DNA of 64,000 bases, taken from contig NZ_BOQP01000052.1 in the NCBI RefSeq assembly GCF_018332715.1, forward strand, positions 248,001-312,000, read 5' to 3'. Origin of the DNA: Winogradskya consettensis. Its GTDB lineage: Bacteria; Actinomycetota; Actinomycetes; Mycobacteriales; Micromonosporaceae. Shown here one piece after another: positions 26,468 to 34,247 of this stretch (its first letter is position 1; every line of letters starts with the position of its first letter). Under the pieces are notes generated by a model, which saw nothing but the letters and a program-made list of their open reading frames with translations, searched no databases and was not told the origin of the DNA. The position numbers and the translations under genes were made by a program.

Positions 26468-26808
26468 TTTCTACTCCTCCGAAGACAGGAAAAGCAGGCG
26501 CCGGTTTCGCTACTGACTCCCCGCCGGACTGGAGCGACCATCTTCATCGCCCAGCGGATCTTCGTCTCGCCCCAGCCCCCCCGCGGGGCTGGCATAACTA
26601 TGCGTGACTTGCCCGTCTTACCCCAATAGACCTTATTACCCAGAGTGATGGCGATTGGGCGGCAGGTCTGTAGCCATTCGGTTGACTCGGCCCGTTGACT
26701 TCCGCGACACATATCTGAAACCTTGAATGTCCCCCGATGAAAGAACTCAGCAGACTCAACGAAATTTTCATGGAGTCAGCTGAAAGACTGCGCGCAGAAG
26801 AGGTCGTC
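26468..26808. promoter_or_regulatory. Divergent intergenic region with a possible structured leader
   Basis: This 341-bp gap separates the TasA-like gene (minus) from the glucanase gene (plus). On the minus strand about 26500-26625 could fold: CCAGCCCC/GGGGCTGG form an 8-bp hairpin (26572-26592). It is preceded by TCACGCATAG and followed downstream by AGTAGCGAAACCGG, pieces loosely like the GEMM-I cyclic di-GMP riboswitch. The match is partial. On the plus strand the gap holds two TTGACT hexamers (26682, 26695) that could be -35 boxes and an AGAAGAGG ribosome site before the ATG at 26809. No gene is seen. Confidence 0.3.
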
Positions 26809-29800
26809 ATGAGAAGACGAAGACTGATCAGCGGCATCCTGGCGGCGGGCCTCGTCGCCGCCGGGATCTCCCCGGGCATCGCGCACGCGGCTGGCGGCGC
26901 CAACCTGGCTCTCGGCAGGACAGCGACGGCGAGCGCTGTCAACGGCCCCTACACCGCAGCGAATGTGAACGATGGCAACGCCGACACTTACTGGGAGAGC
27001 CCGAGCAATGCCTTCCCGCAGTGGGTGCAGGTGGACCTGGGCAGCAGCACGGCGATCGACCAGGCGAAACTGAAGCTGCCGCCCGCGAGCGCGTGGTCCG
27101 CGCGTACCGAGAACATCGCTCTTCAAGGCAGCACCAACGGCACCTCCTGGACCGATCTGTCCGCGTCAGCGGACCGGCTCTTCGATCCCGCGACCGCCAA
27201 CACCGTCACGATCAACTTCGCCGCCGCTACGGTCCGCTACGTGCGCGCCAACCTCACGAGTAACACCGGCTGGCCCGCTGCGCAGCTGTCGGAGGTGGAG
27301 ATCTACGGGGTCGCGGGGGAAGAAAATCCCCCACCAGCGGGCACCAACCTCGCGGCCGGCAAGACGCTCGAGGCCTCGTCCGCGGCGTTCAACTTCGTCG
27401 CTGCCAACGCCAACGACGGCAACCTCGCCACCTACTGGGAGTCCAACGGCTTCCCGGCGACGCTGACCGCACGGCTGGGCTCCGACGCCGACCTCACCGG
27501 CGTCGTGGTCAAGCTCAACCCCGATCAGGCGTGGGGTACGCGTACGCAGAGCATCCAGGTCCTCGGACGCACCCAGGGCGCCACCGCGTACACCTCGTTG
27601 AAGGCCCGGACCGACTACGTCTTCAACCCATCAGCCAACCAGAACACGGTGACGATCCCGGTCAGCGGGCGCGCCGCGGATCTGCAGGTGCAGGTGTTCA
27701 GCAACACCGGTGCGCCGGGTGCGCAGATCGCCGAGCTGCAGGTTCTCGGCTCGTGGGCGCCCAATCCCGACCTGGTGGTCACCGGTCTGACCTGGTCCCC
27801 GGCCACTCCCGACGAGGCCACCGCGGTCACCGTCTCGGCCACGGTCCGCAACGCGGGCACGGCCGCATCGGCTGCGACCACCATTGATGTACGCCTCGGC
27901 GGCACAGTTGCCGGAAACGCCCCGGTCGGCGCGCTGGCAGCCGGCGCCTCGGCCACCGTCACGGTCAGCGTCGGCCGGCGTGCGCAGGGCAGCTACCAGG
28001 TGGCGGCGACGGTCGATCCCGCCAACACCGTCCCCGAGCAGAACAACGACAACAACAGCTTCACCGCGGCCTCACCGCTGGTCGTGGGTCAGGCACCGGG
28101 CCCTGACCTGCAGGTTCTCAGCATCACGTCAACCCCGGCGAATCCCGCGGTGGGTGCGGCGGTCACGTTCACGGTCGCAGTCAACAACAGGGGTACGTCC
28201 GCCGCGCCGGCCTCCGTCACCAGAGTCACCGCCGGCAGCACGACCCTCAACGCGAACACGGCAGCCATCGCGGCGGGTGCCACGGCTACCGTGACCCTGG
28301 GAACGTGGACCGCCACCAGCGGAGGCGCCACCATCACCGCCACCGCCGACGCCACGAACGTCGTGACGGAGACGAACGAGAGCAACAATGGGCGTACGCA
28401 ATCGATCGTCGTCGGTCGTGGTGCCGCCCTGCCCTACGTGTCGTACGAAGCGGAAGCCGCCACCTACCAGGGCACCCTCGTGCAGGCCGACTCGCTGCGC
28501 ACGTTCGGGCACACGAACTTCGGCACGGAGTCGTCCGGCCGCGCCTCGGTCCGGCTCGCGAGCACCGGCCAGTTCGTCGAGTTCACCTCGGTCAACGCCT
28601 CGAACTCCATCGTCGTCCGCAACTCGATCCCCGACGCGCCGGGCGGCGGCGGCATCAACGCCACGATCAGCCTCTACATCAACGACCAGTTCGCCCAGAA
28701 GCTGACGTTGTCGTCGCGCAACAGCTGGCTCTACGGCACGTCGGACGACACGGAATCGCTGTCCAACACGCCCTCCGCGGACGCCCGCCGGCTGTTCGAC
28801 GAGTCGCACGCGCTGCTGGCCCAGTCATATCCGGCCGGCACCCGCTTCAAGCTGCAGCGCGACGCCGCCGACTCGGCATCGTTCTACGTCATCGACCTGG
28901 TCGACCTCGAGCAGGTGGCCCCGGCGGCAACCCAACCGGCGGGCTGCACCTCGATCACGACCTACGGCGCGGTCCCCAACGACGGCATCGACGACACGGC
29001 CGCCATCCAGCGCGCGGTCACCGACGACGAGAACGGCGTCATCAGCTGCGTCTGGATCCCGGCCGGCCAGTGGCGCCAGGAGCAGAAGATCCTCTCCCCG
29101 GACCCGGCCCGCGGCCAGTACAACCAGAAGGGCATCCGCAACGTCGTGATCCGCGGGGCCGGCATGTGGCACACGCAGCTCTACACGAACACCGAGCCGC
29201 AGAACGTCGTCGGCAACATCAACCACCCGCACGAAGGCAACGTCGGTTTCGACATCGACGACAACACCCAGATCTCCGACCTGGCCATCTTCGGCATGAC
29301 CACCAACCGCGCCAACCGCGGCCACGGCATCAACGGCCGGCTGGGCAAGAACACCACCATCAGCAACGTCTGGATCGAACACGTCAACGTGGGTGCGTGG
29401 GTCGGCCGCGACTACTCCGACACCCCCGCCTACTGGAACCCGGGCGACAACGTCCAGTTCACCGGCATGCGCATCCGTGACACCTACGCCGACGGCATCA
29501 ACTTCAGCAACGGTACGCGCAACTCCCGCGTCTTCAACTCCTCGTTCCGCACCACCGGCGACGACTCCCTCGCGGTCTGGGCCAACCCCAGAGTCAAGGA
29601 CACCTCGGTCGACATCGCCTCGAACAACCACTTCGTCAACAACACCGTCCAGCTCCCGTGGCGGGCCAACGGCATCGCCATCTACGGCGGCTTCAGCAAC
29701 TCCATCGAGAACAACATCGTCTCCGACACCATGAACTACCCCGGCATCATGCTGGCCACCGACCACGACCCGCTGCCCTTCACCGGAACAACGCTGATCG

Positions 29801-30147
29801 CCAACAACGCCCTCTACCGAGCAGGCGGCGTCTTCTGGAACGAAGACCAGGAATTCGGCGCCATCACCCTCTTCCCCTCCTCGAAGGACATCGTCGGCGT
29901 CACCATCCGCGACACCGACATCATCGACTCCACCTACGACGGCATCCAATTCAAAACCGGCGGCGGCAACATGCCCAACGTCGCAGTCACCAACGTCCGC
30001 ATCGACAGGTCCACCAACGGAGCCGGCATCCTCGCCATGAGCGGCGCCCGAGGCAACGCCACCCTCTCCAACGTCACCATCACCAACTCCGCCGACGGCA
30101 ACATCGTCATCCAACCCGGCTCCCAGTTCGTCATCACCGGCAGCTGA
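26809..30147 (+). CDS. Modular secreted glucanase (GH87-like) with two discoidin and two CARDB domains
   Basis: A 1112-residue exported protein. Signal peptide (1-27, ending AHA); two F5/8-type discoidin domains (28-170 and 178-316; NDGNADTYWES and NDGNLATYWES); two CARDB domains (319-427 and 431-535); a CBM-like beta-sandwich (543-704; YEAEAATYQGT); and a right-handed beta-helix (712-1112). The helix begins TYGAVPNDGIDDTAAIQRAV and has YADGINFSNG (Asp895) and TTGDDSLAVW (Asp918, Asp919), as in GH87 alpha-1,3-glucanase/mycodextranase. A role in attacking fungal or bacterial alpha-glucan follows from the family. The start at 26809 is chosen for its AGAAGAGG site and signal peptide. Confidence 0.85.
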   Translation: MRRRRLISGILAAGLVAAGISPGIAHAAGGANLALGRTATASAVNGPYTAANVNDGNADTYWESPSNAFPQWVQVDLGSSTAIDQAKLKLPPASAWSARTENIALQGSTNGTSWTDLSASADRLFDPATANTVTINFAAATVRYVRANLTSNTGWPAAQLSEVEIYGVAGEENPPPAGTNLAAGKTLEASSAAFNFVAANANDGNLATYWESNGFPATLTARLGSDADLTGVVVKLNPDQAWGTRTQSIQVLGRTQGATAYTSLKARTDYVFNPSANQNTVTIPVSGRAADLQVQVFSNTGAPGAQIAELQVLGSWAPNPDLVVTGLTWSPATPDEATAVTVSATVRNAGTAASAATTIDVRLGGTVAGNAPVGALAAGASATVTVSVGRRAQGSYQVAATVDPANTVPEQNNDNNSFTAASPLVVGQAPGPDLQVLSITSTPANPAVGAAVTFTVAVNNRGTSAAPASVTRVTAGSTTLNANTAAIAAGATATVTLGTWTATSGGATITATADATNVVTETNESNNGRTQSIVVGRGAALPYVSYEAEAATYQGTLVQADSLRTFGHTNFGTESSGRASVRLASTGQFVEFTSVNASNSIVVRNSIPDAPGGGGINATISLYINDQFAQKLTLSSRNSWLYGTSDDTESLSNTPSADARRLFDESHALLAQSYPAGTRFKLQRDAADSASFYVIDLVDLEQVAPAATQPAGCTSITTYGAVPNDGIDDTAAIQRAVTDDENGVISCVWIPAGQWRQEQKILSPDPARGQYNQKGIRNVVIRGAGMWHTQLYTNTEPQNVVGNINHPHEGNVGFDIDDNTQISDLAIFGMTTNRANRGHGINGRLGKNTTISNVWIEHVNVGAWVGRDYSDTPAYWNPGDNVQFTGMRIRDTYADGINFSNGTRNSRVFNSSFRTTGDDSLAVWANPRVKDTSVDIASNNHFVNNTVQLPWRANGIAIYGGFSNSIENNIVSDTMNYPGIMLATDHDPLPFTGTTLIANNALYRAGGVFWNEDQEFGAITLFPSSKDIVGVTIRDTDIIDSTYDGIQFKTGGGNMPNVAVTNVRIDRSTNGAGILAMSGARGNATLSNVTITNSADGNIVIQPGSQFVITGS

Positions 30148-30156
30148 ACCTCGGTG

Positions 30157-30192
30157 AAGCGGTGCCCCTGCTCTCCTGCCGGGGCACCGCTT
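30157..30192. terminator. Bidirectional terminator between convergent genes
   Basis: AAGCGGTGCCCC and GGGGCACCGCTT form a perfect 12-bp stem with a 12-base loop in the 48-bp gap between the convergent glucanase and helicase genes. The A and T ends give short U tracts on both strands. Confidence 0.8.
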
Positions 30193-30195
30193 GTG

Positions 30196-33100
30196 TCAGT
30201 CGAGCAGGCCGCGGATATCAGCCACGGTCAGTTGAGCCGACGCGAATTCGCCGCCGTCGAGGACGCTGCTGAACAACTCGGCCTTGCGGGCTTGGAGCGC
30301 CATCACCTTCTGCTCAATGGTGTCTTTGGCGACGAGGCGGTAGACCATGACTTTCCGGGTCTGGCCGATGCGGTGCACCCGGTCCACGGCTTGCGCCTCC
30401 GTCGCGGGATTCCACCAGGGGTCGAGCAGGATGCAGTAATCGGCCTCAGTCAGGTTCAATCCGAAACCGCCCGATTTCAGGCTGACGAGAAAGACCGGCG
30501 CGGTGCCGTTCTTGAACTCGGCGATGACCTTCGCGCGTTGCCGCGTCTTGCCGTCGAGATAGCAGCACGCGATGCCGGCGTCATCGAGTCGTTGCCGTGC
30601 GGCGCCCAGGAATCGGGTGAACTGGCTGAAGACGAGAACCCGATGCCCCTCCGCCGCGAGGTCGGTGAGACGTTCGGTCAGGGCGTCGAGCTTCGTGGAC
30701 GCGATCCCGTGATGTTTCGGGTCGACAAGGCTCAGGTCGAGGCTGGCCTGGCGAAGCAGCGTCAGCGAACGGAAGATCTCAAAACGGTTCTTCTGCAGGT
30801 CGCCGAGGAGGCCCAGGACCTTCTGCCGTTCCCGTTGCAGGTAGGTCTGATACATCTTTCGATGCCGGGGATTGAGCTCCAGCTCGATGATCTGTTCCTG
30901 CTTGGCCGGGAGTTCGGTGACGACCTCCGCCTTGCGACGCCGCAGCATGAGCGGCCGGATCCGGCGGCGCAACTGGTCGAGCCGGGCCTCGTCGTGATCC
31001 CTCTCGATCGGCTTGCGGTAGTAGTCGGTGAAACGGTCGAGCCGGGGAAGCAGCCCGGGCGCTGAGATGGACAGCAGTGCCCACAGTTCGGCCAGGTTGT
31101 TCTCCATCGGAGTGCCGGTTATGGCCAGCTTGAACGCCACCGGCAACCGCTTCGCACACTGGTAGCTCTGCGACTGCGCGTTCTTGACGAATTGGGCCTC
31201 GTCCAGCACCAACCCCGCCCACGGCAGGGCGGCATATTCGTCGTACTCCAGCCGGAACAACGTGTAGGACGTCACCACGATGTGCGCCCCCGTGACAGCC
31301 TCGCCCAGAGTCTCGAGCCGCCGCGCACCGGTTTGCACAATGGAGGTGATCGCGAGACCAGGGGCGAAGCGGGCCGCCTCATGGGCCCAGTTGCTGACAA
31401 CGCTCGCGGGTGCCACCACCAGGAACGGCGCCTCGGCTCGAGACTGCTCGAAGGCGTGACAGATCAAGGCCAGCGCCTGCAGCGTCTTGCCCAGACCCAT
31501 GTCGTCGGCCAGCACACCGCCGAGCTCATGGCGATAGAGCGCGGTAAGCCATTGGAATCCGTCCAGCTGGTAGGGCCGCAGGTCGGCGACCAGCCCGGTC
31601 GGCGCTGCCTCGTGATAGTTCACATCGGCTGCGTCCAGCGTGCGTACGGCCTCCTGCCACGCCGCGGCCTGACCGGTGACCTCACCCAGCTCGGACAGCT
31701 CGTTCCACAGTCCCGCCTGAAATCGACCGACCCGCAGCACCCCGGCCGGGGCGTCCTGCAGTTCGCGGGCTTCGGCGATCAGGTCCCGCAGCTGGCGGAG
31801 CTCGGCCTGATCGAGCCGGAAGTACCGGCCGCTCGGCAGGATCATGAATTCCTGCTCGCCCGCCAACGCGACGAACAGGTCCTCGAAGCCCACGTCCTCA
31901 CCGCCGACCGACACCTGCACCGACAGGTCGTACCAGTCCGAGGGGCCTGCGGACGCCTCGTTGGCCGAGCCGGCGAACGACAGGATCGGAGCGGCGTCCT
32001 CCTCGATGTACTCCGGCACGTCGTCGTCCATCCGGACAACCAGATCAATGCCGGGTGCCTCGACAATGCGCGGAAATACGTCACGCATGATTCGCAGCAT
32101 GGCGTCGCCGGCGACGGACGTGTGACCCAGCAGGCGGGGACCACCCGGAGCCGGCTCCGTCAATCCGTACGCTGAATCCGCCACCAGGTCCGTCGCCAGT
32201 CGCAGCGCCGTGGCTCGATCGTCGTTGCCGGCGGCACCGGAGTGCAACGGTTCTCGATAGGTCTCTTCGCCGACGGTGGCGATCCATTCCCAGGCCAACG
32301 ACATGCGATGTCCCGGCATACGCTGCGCGGTCAACGTCAGGGTGGCGAGCTGGACAGCAGGTAGCGCCGCTGACCCGTCGAGCGACACCACTTCCGTCCG
32401 GCGAATCAGCCCCGGATAGTACTGGCGCAGGAACCGCGGCTCATCGGCGGCGGGAATGACGATCTCCGGAGCGGTCAGCGCCGCCAGGGCCTGCGCGCTC
32501 ATCGGCCCGGCCAAGGGCGCGAGCCTCAACGACACCAGATCATCGGACTTTGCTTGACCAGACACGCTCGACCAGGCGACACCGTGAACCGGTTCCCCGA
32601 TCACGATCAATCGGGCCGGGTTGATCTCCTCGGTGCCGTCCACCAGAACAGGTCGCAGCCGCAGATCCGCACCTTCCCTGGCCGCTCGCACCGAATACCG
32701 TACGGGTCGCGTCGAGATCCCGACCTGCGACGCCTGCCTGCCGCTCCGCACGAGCGGGAGCCCCGCATCCTGCGCTTCGGCCAGGAGATCCCACACCCGT
32801 CGGCTGCGAAATTCGTCGAGGTAGAGGACCCTCTGCCCTGAGCTGTAATAGCCATAACTGTACGAGCCACGATCTCCGGTCCGGGCCAGCGAGTGCAGCT
32901 CGTGCATGAGGCTCAGGTGATGCTTGGCCCGCGGTGTCGAGGGCCGGTAGGCGAAGTCCAGCGATCCCCACGAAATGCCACCGCGAACCCAGCCTTTCCT
33001 GCCCGGGATCACCGGCCGCAGCCCGATCCGGGAGGAGTCGTCGCCTTCAAGTTCGAACTGCAGTGCCAGATCGGGCGGGACGACCCTTTCTGCCGATGAG

Positions 33101-33591
33101 CCGGCTGTGGGGCCGGCACCGACCAGCGCGGCCAATGCCGACTCCCACGCGGAGACGACCTGGCGGTTCGCGGGATCTGCCTGGTAGGCGAGGAGTACCA
33201 GGGCAGCCACGTGCATACAGGCGGGAGCCAACGTGCAGGGACATTTCCCATCGATGCTCTTCACGGCGCCGTCGGCACCATGGACCACCGAGGCAGTCAC
33301 CCGCCGGTTCCCCGCACCCCGCACTTTGGCGCGGCCGCGCCCGGCCAGCCGATCCCAACGGACGTCGGTGAGGTCACCCCGCGCTACCGCCGAGCGAGCC
33401 TTGGCGAAGGCCCTGGCCCCGATGGCATCGCGGACCGCCGACTCAGCTTCAGTCAGAACCAGCTTCGCCAAACCAACAAACCTCCGCCGACGGGGTGACG
33501 GCGAAATCCTACCCACCAGCCCGCCGCCGACGCCCCGGCTGACACCCGATCGGGTTCTCTCCACAATTCGTGCCGCATGGGACGTGATCAC
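30196..33591 (-). CDS. SWIM zinc-finger SNF2-family helicase
   Basis: An 1131-residue putative DNA translocase. An N-terminal SWIM zinc finger (CPC at 117-119, Cys125, His127) leads to a middle region and then a SNF2 ATPase core: DDMGLGKT (about 690), DEAQ box in LVLDEAQFVKN (about 797), AITGTPMENN, and helicase-C motifs SLKSGGFGLNLTEADYCILLDPWWNP and DRVHRIGQT near the end. Bacterial SWIM-SNF2 proteins are widespread and their role (chromatin remodelling, repair or defence) is unsettled. The true start is uncertain: a GTG at 33516 would remove 25 poorly conserved residues. It stands alone, divergent from a small secreted protein. Confidence 0.9.
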   Translation of the reverse strand: MITSHAARIVERTRSGVSRGVGGGLVGRISPSPRRRRFVGLAKLVLTEAESAVRDAIGARAFAKARSAVARGDLTDVRWDRLAGRGRAKVRGAGNRRVTASVVHGADGAVKSIDGKCPCTLAPACMHVAALVLLAYQADPANRQVVSAWESALAALVGAGPTAGSSAERVVPPDLALQFELEGDDSSRIGLRPVIPGRKGWVRGGISWGSLDFAYRPSTPRAKHHLSLMHELHSLARTGDRGSYSYGYYSSGQRVLYLDEFRSRRVWDLLAEAQDAGLPLVRSGRQASQVGISTRPVRYSVRAAREGADLRLRPVLVDGTEEINPARLIVIGEPVHGVAWSSVSGQAKSDDLVSLRLAPLAGPMSAQALAALTAPEIVIPAADEPRFLRQYYPGLIRRTEVVSLDGSAALPAVQLATLTLTAQRMPGHRMSLAWEWIATVGEETYREPLHSGAAGNDDRATALRLATDLVADSAYGLTEPAPGGPRLLGHTSVAGDAMLRIMRDVFPRIVEAPGIDLVVRMDDDVPEYIEEDAAPILSFAGSANEASAGPSDWYDLSVQVSVGGEDVGFEDLFVALAGEQEFMILPSGRYFRLDQAELRQLRDLIAEARELQDAPAGVLRVGRFQAGLWNELSELGEVTGQAAAWQEAVRTLDAADVNYHEAAPTGLVADLRPYQLDGFQWLTALYRHELGGVLADDMGLGKTLQALALICHAFEQSRAEAPFLVVAPASVVSNWAHEAARFAPGLAITSIVQTGARRLETLGEAVTGAHIVVTSYTLFRLEYDEYAALPWAGLVLDEAQFVKNAQSQSYQCAKRLPVAFKLAITGTPMENNLAELWALLSISAPGLLPRLDRFTDYYRKPIERDHDEARLDQLRRRIRPLMLRRRKAEVVTELPAKQEQIIELELNPRHRKMYQTYLQRERQKVLGLLGDLQKNRFEIFRSLTLLRQASLDLSLVDPKHHGIASTKLDALTERLTDLAAEGHRVLVFSQFTRFLGAARQRLDDAGIACCYLDGKTRQRAKVIAEFKNGTAPVFLVSLKSGGFGLNLTEADYCILLDPWWNPATEAQAVDRVHRIGQTRKVMVYRLVAKDTIEQKVMALQARKAELFSSVLDGGEFASAQLTVADIRGLLD

Positions 33592-33663
33592 CGAATTCGG
33601 CGGCCAGCAGCGGCAAGCATGGTCCTCATCACCACCGCACCACGATCGGAAAGAGGGACCATC

Positions 33664-34206
33664 ATGAAGAAGCTGCTCATCGGCGCCCTGACCGCCGGCA
33701 TCGTGCTCGCCCCGCTAGCGGTCAGCTCGTCGGCCTCGGCCGCGGCGACCGACCCCATCCTGGCCGGAAAGCGTCAGGTGGTGATCAAGCCGATCCCGTC
33801 GTTCGAGTCGCTTGTCGGGATCGACAACAAGGGACGGCTCAACCTGACCGACGGCGAGCCGGCTTACGGGCTGTTCGTTCTCAGCCCCGTCGGCGCGAAG
33901 TGGCAGATCAAGACCGCGAAGGCGGGCGATGGTACGAAGGCCGCCTGCATCGGTATCAAGAACAACGGCAGCAACCCGCTGACCGCCGTGGCAGCGACCT
34001 GCGACACGAAGCGCGCGGGTCAGCTGTTCGACATCACCAAGCAAACAGCAAAAGACAACGGCCGCCCGACGTACGCCATCAGCAACGCTGGCGCATTCCT
34101 GCAGTACTTCCCCCGCACCGGCCTGATCGCCGAGGAGCTGGGCGACGCGGAACTCACCACGACGTACTCCTTCGTCGACAACGGCGCTGCCCCTGTCCTG
34201 GGCTGA
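33664..34206 (+). CDS. Small secreted protein of unknown function
   Basis: A 180-residue exported protein. Signal peptide MKKLLIGALTAGIVLAPLAV ends near SASAA. The mature part has short beta-strand patterns (RQVVIKPIPSFESLVGIDNKGRLNL, GLFVLSPVGAKWQIKTAK) and two Cys (AACIG, ATCDT) likely to form a disulfide. The beta pattern is compatible with a trefoil-like or lectin-like fold, but no family is recognised. The ATG is supported by an AAAGAGGGA site; longer in-frame starts would destroy the signal peptide. A strong terminator follows directly. Confidence 0.6.
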   Translation: MKKLLIGALTAGIVLAPLAVSSSASAAATDPILAGKRQVVIKPIPSFESLVGIDNKGRLNLTDGEPAYGLFVLSPVGAKWQIKTAKAGDGTKAACIGIKNNGSNPLTAVAATCDTKRAGQLFDITKQTAKDNGRPTYAISNAGAFLQYFPRTGLIAEELGDAELTTTYSFVDNGAAPVLG

Positions 34207-34210
34207 CGCC

Positions 34211-34246
34211 GTTCGATGCCCGCCTTGCGAAAGGCGGGCATCGAAC
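34211..34246. terminator. Strong bidirectional terminator, 16-bp stem with GCGA tetraloop
   Basis: GTTCGATGCCCGCCTT pairs perfectly with AAGGCGGGCATCGAAC around GCGA, a GNRA loop. It occupies nearly all of the 41 bp between the convergent genes and ends one base before the stop codon of the minus-strand gene. Confidence 0.85.
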
Positions 34247-34247
34247 G

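Noticed and set aside
26682..26707. GTTGACT repeat as a second PHO box
   Set aside because: The two copies are 13 bases apart rather than 11, and the sequence does not follow the GTTCA form.
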